NCBI GenBank assembly: GCA_937960435.1
Contig: CALGPN010000007.1
Span: forward strand, 1 to 62,242
DNA: 62,242 nucleotides
Reading direction: 5' to 3'
Source of the DNA: an uncultured Desulfosoma sp.
Lineage (GTDB): Bacteria > Desulfobacterota > Syntrophobacteria > Syntrophobacterales > DSM-9756
Shown here: positions 8,631 to 16,676 of the stretch, piece after piece
Numbering within the stretch: the stretch's first letter is position 1
Layout of the letters: the number at the start of each line of letters is the position of its first letter
Notes under the pieces: model-generated
The model's input: the letters and a program-made list of their open reading frames with translations, nothing else
The model's database searches: none
What the model was told of the DNA's origin: nothing
Program-made: the position numbers and the translations under genes

Positions 8631-9245
8631 TCAGCTCTTTGGCCGTGTCGTCCTCTTTTCCACCGTATAGGCAACCCAGATAAACAAGGCCAACATAAAA
8701 AATCCCGCCGGGGCCATGACCATGATGGTCCACGGGATCCATCCCTCGGGCAGGACACGAACGCCGAAAACGGAACCGAAACCGAGGACTTCCCGAACGA
8801 ACGCAATGGTCAGGAGCACAAGGGCATACCCTGTGCCGGAAGCGATCCCGTCCAGGAACGACGGCCACACGGGATTGACCCGGGCATAGCCTTCGCACCG
8901 TCCCATGATGATGCAGTTGGTGATGATCAGTCCCACATAGGGCCCCAAAGCTTTGCTGATCTCCGGAAGGTAGGCTTGAAGGAAAATGTCCACCATCATG
9001 ACATAGGAGGCGATGATGAGCACTTGAACCATCATTCGGATGCGATCCGGCGTGACCTTTCTCAGGGCGGATACCGTGGCGTTGGACATGGCCGTGACGA
9101 AGATGAGTCCCAAACCCATGATCAAGGTGTTCGTCATAAGGTTGGTGACGGCCAGGGCCGAACAAATACCGAGGATTTGGCGAAAGACAGGGTTTTCCTC
9201 CCAGACGCCTTTCCGAAAGATGATCCGTGCCTTCGGGGAAGCCAT
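8631..9245 (-). CDS. nqrD: Na+-NQR subunit D
   Basis: This 204-residue membrane protein has the NqrD signatures QILGICSALAVTN, VQVLIIASYVMMVD and GLIITNCIIMGRCE. It resembles Vibrio NqrD more than RnfE, which helps settle Nqr over Rnf. It pairs with NqrE in the membrane. The ATG at 9245 lies two bases beyond the nqrC stop, and the nqrE start follows 22 bases after its own stop. Confidence 0.94.
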   Translation of the reverse strand: MASPKARIIFRKGVWEENPVFRQILGICSALAVTNLMTNTLIMGLGLIFVTAMSNATVSALRKVTPDRIRMMVQVLIIASYVMMVDIFLQAYLPEISKALGPYVGLIITNCIIMGRCEGYARVNPVWPSFLDGIASGTGYALVLLTIAFVREVLGFGSVFGVRVLPEGWIPWTIMVMAPAGFFMLALFIWVAYTVEKRTTRPKS

Positions 9246-9247
9246 CT

Positions 9248-9889
9248 CTAAACCTGTTTCCTTGACTTCAGGTCCAGCAAAAGAGGGACGGTTTTTTTGA
9301 GTTCCTCATCCAAAAACTTTTCCAGACGCCGACTCGTTTCCGTCGCCCCGGTGATAGCGTCCAGCTCCGTGGCTCCTCGAGCCGTTCCTGTGGGTTTCAA
9401 GTAAAAGAAACGCATGCCTGCAGGAGGCACCTCAAGCGGCCGTCCTTGGAATTGCTTCTGAAACCACTCTTCTGTAATGCGTCCGCCGAGCCCCGGGGTT
9501 TCGCTGTGACGATAAAAAGCGATCCCAAGAATTTTTTGGATCTGCGGATCTACGGCCACCATGGCGGCGATGGGGCCCCAAAAGCCCGGGCCGGAAACGG
9601 GAAAGGCGTAGCCGACAACCGTGGAGCCGTCGGGCCCCAGCCCCACATACAGAGGGCGGTCTCCTAGGGAGGCTTCGCGCACGCGCTGGGAAAAGAGCTG
9701 CGCCGGTTCGGCCTGTGAGACGCTTTCCGACGGGGCGATATTGAGGACACTTAAGACCAAACCCTGCAGCCGAAGAGCTTCATTGTGTCGGATGCGATCT
9801 TTGTTGAGCACGTTCAACGCGCTCACCACCGAGGTGAAAACCAAAGACAGAGCGAACATGTAGATCACGGAGAAGACACGGCCTTTCAT
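9248..9889 (-). CDS. nqrC: Na+-NQR subunit C (covalent FMN protein)
   Basis: NqrC carries FMN bound through a phosphoester to threonine. This 213-residue product has one N-terminal membrane helix (about residues 5-27), an ETPGLGGR motif near 130-137 and the ApbE target DAITGAT at 177-183, predicting Thr183 as the flavinylated residue. It is shorter than Vibrio NqrC (about 257 residues) and close to RnfG in length, but its neighbours are Nqr-type. The start overlaps the nqrB stop by four bases (ATGA), indicating translational coupling. Confidence 0.93.
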   Translation of the reverse strand: MKGRVFSVIYMFALSLVFTSVVSALNVLNKDRIRHNEALRLQGLVLSVLNIAPSESVSQAEPAQLFSQRVREASLGDRPLYVGLGPDGSTVVGYAFPVSGPGFWGPIAAMVAVDPQIQKILGIAFYRHSETPGLGGRITEEWFQKQFQGRPLEVPPAGMRFFYLKPTGTARGATELDAITGATETSRRLEKFLDEELKKTVPLLLDLKSRKQV

Positions 9890-10857
9890 GAGGCGCTTCC
9901 TTTCGCGGGAACCTTCTTTTGATAGGCCTGGACGCCGCGGTCCAGAAGCGGCACGAACGTGTTCATGAAAAGCACGGAAAACATGATGCCTTCAGGGAAA
10001 TTGGACCATCGGCGCAAAATGATGGTCAGAGCGCCGATAATCAATCCATAGATCCACTGGGCCGGTTTTGTTTTGGGGCCGCTGATGGGTTCGGTCACGA
10101 CGAAAAAGGCGCCGAAAAGGAGGGACCCGGCCATCATGAATGTCAACGGATCGGGGACGCCGGGGATCTTCAGCATGAATAAGACGGATGCCGTGAGAAA
10201 AGCACCGAGCAGGCAGGAGACCGCGAGCCGCCATTGAGCGGCCTTTTTGTAGAGGATGTACGCCCCGCCGAGGGCGATGAACACGGCGCTGGTCTCGCCC
10301 ATGGATCCGGCAATGTTTCCCCATATGAGAGGTTTGAGGGGTACGGTTTGCCCGGCATGGATCAGCCGAAGCGGGGTTGCTGTTGTAACGGCATCCACGG
10401 GCGGAAGCCATGAGAGGAAACCCTGCGAGAGGCTCTGGAATGGAGACACCCAACCGGCGGTCAGGGCGAGAGGAAAGCTGATGTAGACAAAGCATCGTCC
10501 AACCATGGCCGGATTGTAAATGTTGTAACCGAAGCCGCCGAAAGCCATTTTGCCGAAGACGACGCCGAAAACGATGCCTACTAAGGCGATCCACAAGGGG
10601 ACCGTGGGCGGAAGACTTAAAGAGTAGATGAGTCCCGTCACTAAAACGGCCGAGGTGACGGGTTTTCCCTGGCGCACCGTAAAGGCCGCTTCCGTGACTA
10701 CGGCGGCCATGAGAACGACGGCAGTCACCACAAGAGCGCGCAGGCCGAAAAAGAGAACCGCGCCGAAAAGGCAGGGGGTCAATCCTACAACCACCCGCAT
10801 CATCACAGGTTGCATAAGGAAAAGCTTGGAAGGGGGCCTTGGTGCCGCCGTCGCCAT
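9886..10857 (-). CDS. nqrB: Na+-NQR subunit B (covalent FMN, membrane)
   Basis: NqrB is the large membrane subunit with a covalently bound FMN. The 323-residue product is polytopic, with NIYNPAMVGRCF near 112-123, the flavinylation stretch DAVTTATPL (predicted Thr161) and GSMGETSAVFIALGG. It is shorter than Vibrio NqrB (about 415 residues), lacking part of the N-terminal extension. It is the first gene of the operon. The family partner nqrA, usually immediately upstream, is absent: the next 900 bases upstream contain no gene. Confidence 0.92.
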   Translation of the reverse strand: MATAAPRPPSKLFLMQPVMMRVVVGLTPCLFGAVLFFGLRALVVTAVVLMAAVVTEAAFTVRQGKPVTSAVLVTGLIYSLSLPPTVPLWIALVGIVFGVVFGKMAFGGFGYNIYNPAMVGRCFVYISFPLALTAGWVSPFQSLSQGFLSWLPPVDAVTTATPLRLIHAGQTVPLKPLIWGNIAGSMGETSAVFIALGGAYILYKKAAQWRLAVSCLLGAFLTASVLFMLKIPGVPDPLTFMMAGSLLFGAFFVVTEPISGPKTKPAQWIYGLIIGALTIILRRWSNFPEGIMFSVLFMNTFVPLLDRGVQAYQKKVPAKGSAS

Positions 10858-11306
10858 CAGCTCTCCGCCTTTAGAAGCTTAACCACCTTCGTCCACAGGG
10901 CGTTCGCTCATCATGAGATCATCCGATTGGTGCATAGCTAACGCATCATGGAGAGGTTTTCAAGCCGCGGGATGCTCCGGACCCTTCCGCCCTTGGGTCT
11001 GTGCGGGAAGGAGGCTCGGTAAAGGAGAAATCCGGCCCAGGCACACCCTTGGGGTCGTTCAGCCCAAGGGAAGGGGAACCGGTCGGCGAGTTTCCAATTC
11101 AAGCGGTTCTGGTCGATACAGAGGAGGCCGTCACCCCCTCGAAGCATCGGAAGAGGTTGCAAGGTGGGCACCGCCACTCTGTCGCGATAGACCCATGTCC
11201 CCGCCCTCAGGTCATGAGGCTGGCCGATGCACATGCTGGCACCTCGTAGGGGCCGACCTTGTGTGCGCCCGGAGGTTGTCGGAACGGGGCGCCGTGCTTG
11301 TTTTGG
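10858..11306. other. Gene-free region upstream of nqrB
   Basis: No ORF here has a family match or plausible ribosome site. It must contain the nqr operon promoter on the minus strand, but I could not pick a convincing -35/-10 pair. Near its right end, 11246-11271 carries a repeat unit (GTAGGGGCCGACCTTGTGTG) that recurs in altered form at about 11395-11422. Confidence 0.6.
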
Positions 11307-11456
11307 GGGTTCGCTGCGCTCACCCCAACCTACGCCTAGACCAAAGGAGGGGCTGGCATCCACGTACCGGGGCGGACCTGTGTGTAGACGGAGGTCGTAA
11401 GGGCGGACCTTGTGTCCGCCCGCAGCCCAGTAGGTTGGGGTGAGCGCAGCGAACCC
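11307..11456. repeat. REP-like inverted repeat pair
   Basis: The 27 bases at 11307-11333 (GGGTTCGCTGCGCTCACCCC...) are the exact reverse complement of those at 11430-11456 (GTAGGTTGGGGTGAGCGCAG...). Each arm also contains its own small palindrome (GTTGGGGT/ACCCCAAC). Between the arms, 11401-11421 forms a separate hairpin (GGGCGGAC...GTCCGCCC). The arrangement resembles dispersed REP/MITE-type elements seen in many bacterial genomes. I see no transposase nearby. Confidence 0.8.
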
Positions 11457-11460
11457 CAAC

Positions 11461-11775
11461 AACTCAAAAAGCCCCTGAGGTTTCTTTCGGCGTCATGTTC
11501 CGGAGTCGCCACAAATGGACGGGCCGGTCAAACTCCCGAATGCCGTGGCCGATGGGCCGGATCGGCATAGCGCTCCCCTTTTGGGCGTCTCAAGGGTTTT
11601 GGGGTTATGCCGCCGACGGCATGTTTTGCCGCCGAAAGTGTCGTCTATCCGATTCCCGGCCGCCGAGTTTTCCGATGATAAACGCCCCGGATCGCCTCCC
11701 GCGAAATGTGTGCGTTCGGACCATCCACACTCACCGATTCGATAGCCCCGCGAGCCACCCAGGTTCCCGTGCACC
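11461..11775. other. Gene-free stretch downstream of the VOC gene
   Basis: I see no supportable gene. The open frames on either strand are low-complexity, arginine/proline-rich shadows without ribosome sites. Confidence 0.5.
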
Positions 11776-12384
11776 TCACGGACGGTCGGGCCGTTTCCAT
11801 AGACTTTCGGGGGGCCGAAGTTTTTCCCCTTCCCCGGGATAAACGAGACGGTCTTCTTCGGGAACGGGCTCGACCTTCGGCCATGCCTCCCGTTGCGGCT
11901 CCGGCCCCTCAAGCGTCACCGCCGTAGGCTTCGGGTCCACAAGGCGAGGTTCGCGACGCACGTCCACTTCGGGAACGGCGTAACTGAATTCAATGGCAAT
12001 GCCGTTGGGATCAAAGGAATAAAGGGAGAGGACGAAACCGTGATCGATGACTTCCGAGGCCCAAAAACCGGCGGCTTCCAGTCGAGCCTTGAGATCCCAC
12101 AGCGCCTCCCGGCGGGCCACGCCTAAAGCGACGTGATCAAAGGCGATGGGGCCTTTGACCGGAACCCCATGATCCTTTTCAGGCACGGGCTCTGATTGGT
12201 CCCACTCGAAAAACGCCACCATATCGTGTTCCGAAAGAGCAAAAAAATAATGGCGATACCCTGGGCGCCCCATGGCCACGACGAGCGGCAATCCGAGAAG
12301 GTCCCGCCAGAAGCGGATCGTTTGGTCCATGTCCCGGGTCACCAAAGCCAGATGATGGATGCCCGTGTACGTGGTCGCGCTCAT
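11776..12384 (-). CDS. VOC (glyoxalase/dioxygenase superfamily) protein
   Basis: This 202-residue protein has two beta-alpha-beta-beta-beta modules of the vicinal-oxygen-chelate fold. The first module starts GIHHLALVTRDMDQTIRFW and the second FDHVALGVARREALWDLKAR, ending in the metal-ligand motif DPNGIAIEFS. The histidines of GIHHLAL and FDHVAL and the glutamate of IAIEF are the likely metal ligands. The substrate is unknown; the family includes glyoxalases, ring-cleavage dioxygenases and epimerases. The C-terminal 50 residues are charged and proline-rich. GGAGG lies upstream of the ATG at 12384. It stands alone on its strand. Confidence 0.85.
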   Translation of the reverse strand: MSATTYTGIHHLALVTRDMDQTIRFWRDLLGLPLVVAMGRPGYRHYFFALSEHDMVAFFEWDQSEPVPEKDHGVPVKGPIAFDHVALGVARREALWDLKARLEAAGFWASEVIDHGFVLSLYSFDPNGIAIEFSYAVPEVDVRREPRLVDPKPTAVTLEGPEPQREAWPKVEPVPEEDRLVYPGEGEKLRPPESLWKRPDRP

Positions 12385-12523
12385 TCGCGCCTCCTTTGCA
12401 CTGCCTTCTCCTTAGGCTTGATTTCAGCCTTCCCAGAATAACCAAAAAATGCTTCGGGAAGAATTCGTAAACAGTTTCTCACGCCTGCCGGGCGGGGAAA
12501 AAAGCCGGGTGCTTTCTCGACGC

Positions 12524-12552
12524 TTGACTTCGTAAGATGCCCTGACTAGGGT
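12524..12552 (+). promoter_or_regulatory. Candidate sigma-70 promoter of the FKBP gene
   Basis: TTGACT at 12524-12529 and TAGGGT at 12547-12552 are separated by 17 bases. They lie about 47 bases before the ATG of the FKBP gene, a plausible distance. The -10 box matches the consensus only partly. Confidence 0.45.
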
Positions 12553-12598
12553 GAAGACAAAGATTTCAAAGTTGAATGACAACCCTGAGGAGAGAAGA

Positions 12599-13069
12599 AT
12601 GAAACGAGTGGAAAAAGGTGATTTTGTCAAGGTTCATTACACTGGACGCCTGGACGACGGTCAGGTTTTCGATTCCAGCGAAGGGAGCCAGCCGCTGCAT
12701 TTTCAGGTAGGATCCGGCCACGTGATCCCGGGATTTGAAAACGCCGTGTTGGGGATGGCTGTGCACGAAAAAAAATCGTTCCGCATTCCTGCCGAAGAAG
12801 CCTACGGTGAAAGGGATGAAAGATTGACCAAGGTTTTTGAAAGGTCGGAGTTGCCCCCCGACTTCGATCCTCCCGTCGGGCAAGTGCTTTCGCTCACCAC
12901 TAGCGACAATCAAACCGTTTACGCCACGGTGACCGACGTGACGGATCATTCCATCACGCTGGACCTGAATCATTTTCTCGCCGGTCAAGCGCTCAATTTC
13001 GACGTGGAACTGGTGGAAATATCCGACGCCCCGTGCCCCTCCAATTGCGGTTGCGGCTGTACGTGTTGA
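12599..13069 (+). CDS. slyD: FKBP-type peptidyl-prolyl isomerase, SlyD-like
   Basis: This 156-residue cytosolic FKBP has an insert-in-flap domain, as in SlyD. It starts VEKGDFVKVHYTGRLDDGQV and has VFDSSEG, VIPGFENAVLGM and the IPAEEAYGERD flap typical of the family. It ends in a cysteine-rich tail CPSNCGCGC that could bind Ni or Zn, a short version of the E. coli SlyD metal tail. The role would be prolyl isomerisation/chaperoning and perhaps metallocentre assembly. I chose the ATG at 12599 because GAGGAGAG stands just upstream; a 16-residue longer reading has no such site. A strong terminator follows, so it is monocistronic. Confidence 0.92.
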   Translation: MKRVEKGDFVKVHYTGRLDDGQVFDSSEGSQPLHFQVGSGHVIPGFENAVLGMAVHEKKSFRIPAEEAYGERDERLTKVFERSELPPDFDPPVGQVLSLTTSDNQTVYATVTDVTDHSITLDLNHFLAGQALNFDVELVEISDAPCPSNCGCGCTC

Positions 13070-13093
13070 GAAATGTCTTTTCTTCCTAAGCTC

Positions 13094-13133
13094 AAAACCC
13101 CCGGAGCGGGATACCCCGCGCGGGGGTTTTTTT
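13094..13133 (+). terminator. Rho-independent terminator after the FKBP gene
   Basis: AAAACCCCCG at 13094-13103 pairs with CGGGGGTTTT at 13121-13130. The stem has an internal GCGGG/CCCGC extension, and the U-tract continues to 13133. It may act in both directions because A's flank the 5' arm. Confidence 0.85.
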
Positions 13134-13161
13134 CTGGATCCCCGCCTTCACGCCTCGACTT

Positions 13162-13356
13162 CTACCCCGTTCGGTAGCACGGTTCTTCACCGACAAGGCC
13201 GACAACAAACAGGACGCCGCCGCATTGGGGGCAAAAAAGGTTGGTGACGGTGCGCTTGCCGGCGAAGCCAGGAAAGGTGTCGAAGCTCAGGTCAACAGCG
13301 GGGAAGTGGGAGGAGATGCCGCATTCTAGGCACATGCATTCCATTTCGTCGCTCAT
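13162..13356 (-). CDS. Small zinc-ribbon protein (64 aa)
   Basis: This 64-residue protein has two cysteine pairs. The first is near the start (ECMCLECG) and the second is CPQCGG near residue 45, consistent with one zinc ribbon. The function is unknown. I chose the ATG at 13356 because GGAGGGG lies six bases upstream; a 28-residue longer reading has no such support. It sits alone between the FKBP terminator and the exported parvulin gene. A GC-rich imperfect hairpin (about 13408-13436) lies in its leader. Confidence 0.7.
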   Translation of the reverse strand: MSDEMECMCLECGISSHFPAVDLSFDTFPGFAGKRTVTNLFCPQCGGVLFVVGLVGEEPCYRTG

Positions 13357-13495
13357 GGATCGCCCCTCCATGGATGTGATGCAGGCCACAGAGTTTTTCG
13401 GGTCAAGCGCCCGCACCCTCATGGGGTGTGGGCGCAGCATCCCGAGCCGCGAAATGAGATCGGTTTAGTATTTCGTGTTTTGTGCCGAAAGCCGC

Positions 13496-14509
13496 CTAGA
13501 GTTCGTCCACGTTGGTTCGGGTGATCTTGGCGTCTTTTTTGGCTTGGGTCAAGAATTCCTCCACCTTTTGCTGCATCTTCTGCTTTTGGAGGTGCTCGCT
13601 GATGGTTGGTTGGACTTCTTCGTAGGGGACCGTTTCCTGAGGCTTCTTTTCAATGACCTGGATGAGGTGGTAGCCGAAGTCGGTTTCCACCACGTCGCTC
13701 ACGGTCCCGGGGGCCAAGGAAAAAGCGGTGTCCTCGAAGGGTTTGACCATCTGCCCACGGGCAAAAAAGCCCAGATCGCCGCCGCGTTCCTTGCTGGGAC
13801 AATCGGAATTGGATCCGGCTAAAGCGGCGAAGTCTTCCCCTTTCTTGATGCGCGCTTTGAGGTCGTCAATTTTTTTCCGAGCAGCCTTCTTATCCTCGGC
13901 CGAAGCGTCCGGTTTGACACTCACCAAAATGTGACGGGCATGAACCCTTTCCGGGCGCTCGAAAAGTTCGTGACGTTCCGTGTAAAAGGCTTTCGTCTCT
14001 TCGTCGGAGACCGTCAACCCTTTGCCGAACTGATCCTGGACCAATTGGTCGATGGCACTGTTTTTGAGCAGTTCGTCCCGGATGGCGTTTTCCGTGAGGT
14101 TCATGCTCTTGAGGGCCTGCTGGTAGGCTTCAGGGGTTTCGAAGCGCTTCTTGAACTGGGCGACCTGCTCATCCACGGCCTTGGCGTCGCCTTTGTATCC
14201 CTTCTTTTGGCTTTCCTGGTACAGCAGTTCCCGGTCAATGAGGCTCTCCAAGACCCGGGTTTTCACGTCGCGCAGTTCCACATCGCTCAAAAGATGGCCC
14301 GACTGCAAAAGCCTTTGGCGCACCCCGCTCATCTGGCGATCGAACTGGTCTCTGCTGATCGCTTTGCCGTTGACGGTGGCTGCCGGTTTCTTTTCGGCGT
14401 CTTTGGCGTTCTTTGAAGCTTCGGCGGCCACGGCGGGACTCGAGCCCAAAAGGAACAGCGCGATGGCTAGGGCACAAACGGACGGCAATCTTTTCCATGC
14501 TTGTCTCAT
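13496..14509 (-). CDS. Exported parvulin-type peptidyl-prolyl isomerase (PpiC/SurA-like)
   Basis: This 337-residue protein has a signal peptide (about residues 1-29, cleavage after SSPAVAA), a SurA-N-like helical chaperone region (about 45-180) and one rotamase domain (about 188-290). The rotamase domain has VHARHILVSV, GGDLGFFARGQMVKPFE and DFGYHLIQV. It probably assists folding of outer-membrane or periplasmic proteins. SurA has two rotamase domains and this has one, so PrsA/PpiC-like is the safer label. The start lies about 15 bases past the cold-shock gene terminator. Its promoter must therefore be within or before that hairpin, or it depends on read-through. Confidence 0.9.
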   Translation of the reverse strand: MRQAWKRLPSVCALAIALFLLGSSPAVAAEASKNAKDAEKKPAATVNGKAISRDQFDRQMSGVRQRLLQSGHLLSDVELRDVKTRVLESLIDRELLYQESQKKGYKGDAKAVDEQVAQFKKRFETPEAYQQALKSMNLTENAIRDELLKNSAIDQLVQDQFGKGLTVSDEETKAFYTERHELFERPERVHARHILVSVKPDASAEDKKAARKKIDDLKARIKKGEDFAALAGSNSDCPSKERGGDLGFFARGQMVKPFEDTAFSLAPGTVSDVVETDFGYHLIQVIEKKPQETVPYEEVQPTISEHLQKQKMQQKVEEFLTQAKKDAKITRTNVDEL

Positions 14510-14524
14510 GAAAATCCTCTCAAT

Positions 14525-14557
14525 AAAAAAGCACCCCAGGGAGTCCCCTTGGGGTGC
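14525..14557 (-). terminator. Rho-independent terminator of the cold-shock gene
   Basis: Read on the minus strand, GCACCCC and GGGGTGC form a near-perfect stem (14531-14557), followed by TTTTTT at 14530-14525. It lies 25 bases past the cold-shock stop codon. Confidence 0.88.
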
Positions 14558-14582
14558 GCCTTTCGGCTAGTCGTCGGCAGGC

Positions 14583-14780
14583 CTAGATTTTGCGGACATT
14601 GATGGCCTGGGGCCCTTTGGGGGTTTCCGTAATGTCAAAACTTACGGCCTCTCCATCGGTCAGGGTCCGGAACCCCTCTCCCTGGATTCCTGTATAGTGG
14701 ACGAACACATCGCCCTGGTTCTCGGTCTCGATGAAGCCATACCCTTTCTTTTCATTGAACCACTTGACTCGGCCTTCCAT
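14583..14780 (-). CDS. csp: CspA-family cold-shock protein
   Basis: This 65-residue single cold-shock domain has the RNP1 motif KGYGFIE and RNP2 motif VFVHYTGI. It binds single-stranded RNA/DNA as an RNA chaperone. I used the ATG at 14780 with a GAGGAG site upstream; the longer frame in front of it is arginine-rich shadow. An uninterrupted gene-free leader of several hundred bases precedes it, as is common for regulated csp mRNAs. A clean terminator follows. Confidence 0.95.
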   Translation of the reverse strand: MEGRVKWFNEKKGYGFIETENQGDVFVHYTGIQGEGFRTLTDGEAVSFDITETPKGPQAINVRKI

Positions 14781-15232
14781 TGTTCCCAAACTCCTCTCGT
14801 CTCTGGTACGCCTCGTCGGGTCTCGTTCGGCGGCTCCCTGGAGGTGGTCCTGTCCTGAAGGGGAAGACCGAACGTCCGCGGGCCCCGGAAACCGACCGCA
14901 ACTGCACGTACGCACAACCATAAAACGCGGGAAAACACCCCGTTTCCCGCAAACCTCATGATCCTTCTAGCCCAGACCGACCCAAGACACAAGAGAATTA
15001 TTGCTGCCCCAAACAAGCCGCGAATCATTTTCACAACACCCGTGATCCAAAAAGGCGCACGAAGCGAAGGGAACGGAACAATTGGCCGGGCGGGTTGTGA
15101 GCGTCGATGATCAGCCCCGTCGGGATTTTCTCCGGTTGACGCCAGCGAAGCCATTTTATAGAAACTCATCATTTCAACTTCAATGCCATGCGATCGCATT
15201 CTTGACTATGAAGCGAAAGGAAGCGTGATGCT
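14781..15232. other. Gene-free divergent region between csp and the secreted-protein gene
   Basis: I see no supportable ORF. It should contain the csp leader on the minus strand and the promoter of the plus-strand gene. On the minus strand, TTGTGT, 17 bases and TAGAAG (around 14968-14997) form a weak promoter candidate for csp. The base composition drops from GC-rich to AT-richer toward 15200. Confidence 0.5.
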
Positions 15233-16579
15233 ATGAAAAGCCATCAATCAAAATGTCTTTTGTATGTAACTCTCAATATATTTTTGTGGGTTTTGTTGTG
15301 TACGCCTGTTTTCGCCGACACCCTAACCATTACCCAATGTCCCAATCTCCCGTGGGAAGATGTGTGGAGCCCGAGCATGTCGGGCGACGAGTTTCAGTTT
15401 GGCGGCACAGACCGTCATGCGGTCTACTGGCGTCTTGCCTTGCCCGTGCTCGATGCAAGGAAATATCCCAACGCATATTTTGAACTCCAAGGACAATTTC
15501 CAAAAGCCACCTATTTTTCTTTTCATGTCAACACAAAAACTTCGGCCTTCCTCGACAAGCTTACAGACTATGAAATCGTGCCGGAGCCAGGGTCCGATAA
15601 CCCATATCGTGGAAAGGCTTCCTTCAATAAGCAGAATTTTTATCGGATAAAGATCGTCAATAGTCCTAAACCTCCACACGGCCGCGCTGAAAATACCATT
15701 TACTTGACCACAGGCGAGAAAAAAGCGGAAGATCATGTCATCGTGATGTACCGCATTTACGAGCCTATGGAGGGAAAGGACGGTGGGGCGGGTTTACCTC
15801 AAGTCCTTTTCGGAAAAGAAGGAACGGTGACCACAGTGCCCTCGGAGATCTGCGAAGCGTTTAAACGCAAAGGGGCTGTTCCGGATTTTATGTTTTCTCT
15901 GGAAAAAAAATTGGACGCTCGGGCCGAAAGGTTGGAACGGCGTGTGGGGAGGCGCACTCCCCTTTATAGGCCGCCGAATCCCGTAGAATTCATTGTGGGC
16001 GATAATTTTTTGGGGATGATTCACCATGCCTTTCCCGTCCTTCCCGACTTTGTCGCCAAGGAAAACCCTACCGGTGCCAACATGGACACACGATACCTAG
16101 CGGGGTTTCTGGATCCCTCTTTTGAAGCGACGGTTTTGCGTTTTAAACCCCCTCTGGTGAGGGAACAAGTGCGATATTGGTCCGTAGGAGTTTATCAACC
16201 CTTCAATGGGCTTATGTATGCCAAAGCGGTGGCAAGCTATCGCGAATTGCAAAAAGACCCCGATGGTTACATCACGCTGGTCTTTACCGCCGAGAAAAAT
16301 AAACCATTCACCCTGTATGATCCGATCTCCGGCCGGCCGCCGGACGGGAAATACAATTGGATGCCTTATGGGGGAAGTTATCCTCTGGTGTGGTTTCGTT
16401 ATCTGGTGCCAAGCCCCGATTTTCAGCAGGCTTTGTTCTATTATAAAGGCAATCCATACGATGCGGAAGCCATTCGACGTCATATGAAAGACTATTATCC
16501 GATGACGCGTTATATGAGTCTCAAGGAGCTGAACCTTCACGTCGAAGAATCAACCTTATGGAAACTTCCCGGCCGTTGA
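15233..16579 (+). CDS. Secreted protein of unknown function, AT-richer than neighbours
   Basis: This 448-residue protein has a signal peptide (residues 1-28, cleavage at VFA-D). The mature part shows YWRLALPVLDARKYPNAYF, FSFHVNTKTSAFLDKL and PEPGSDNPYRG. This resembles, from memory, a widespread but unnamed family of exported proteins in actinobacteria and proteobacteria with a pattern of aromatic beta-strands and a late YPLVWFRYLVP motif. I cannot name a function. AAAGGAAG precedes the ATG. Codon use is visibly more A/T-rich (many AAA, AAT, TAT, TTT codons) than the flanking genes, suggesting transfer. No partner gene is adjacent. Confidence 0.78.
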   Translation: MKSHQSKCLLYVTLNIFLWVLLCTPVFADTLTITQCPNLPWEDVWSPSMSGDEFQFGGTDRHAVYWRLALPVLDARKYPNAYFELQGQFPKATYFSFHVNTKTSAFLDKLTDYEIVPEPGSDNPYRGKASFNKQNFYRIKIVNSPKPPHGRAENTIYLTTGEKKAEDHVIVMYRIYEPMEGKDGGAGLPQVLFGKEGTVTTVPSEICEAFKRKGAVPDFMFSLEKKLDARAERLERRVGRRTPLYRPPNPVEFIVGDNFLGMIHHAFPVLPDFVAKENPTGANMDTRYLAGFLDPSFEATVLRFKPPLVREQVRYWSVGVYQPFNGLMYAKAVASYRELQKDPDGYITLVFTAEKNKPFTLYDPISGRPPDGKYNWMPYGGSYPLVWFRYLVPSPDFQQALFYYKGNPYDAEAIRRHMKDYYPMTRYMSLKELNLHVEESTLWKLPGR

Positions 16580-16676
16580 AAGATTCGGAAACCCCTATCC
16601 GAAGGCCCCCGAAACGGGGCACAGGGAATTTATGATGCCGACATCGGATAAAAATCCATCGTGCAATAATTTTTGA

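Noticed and set aside
6901-10857. Calling the cluster an Rnf complex
   Set aside because: The last gene is NqrF with ferredoxin plus FAD/NAD domains, and NqrD/NqrE match Nqr signatures; RnfB and RnfC are missing.
13408-13436. Imperfect hairpin in the leader of the small zinc-ribbon gene as a riboswitch or terminator
   Set aside because: It has G-U pairs and no U-tract, and there is no conserved riboswitch core; it is probably chance in GC-rich DNA.
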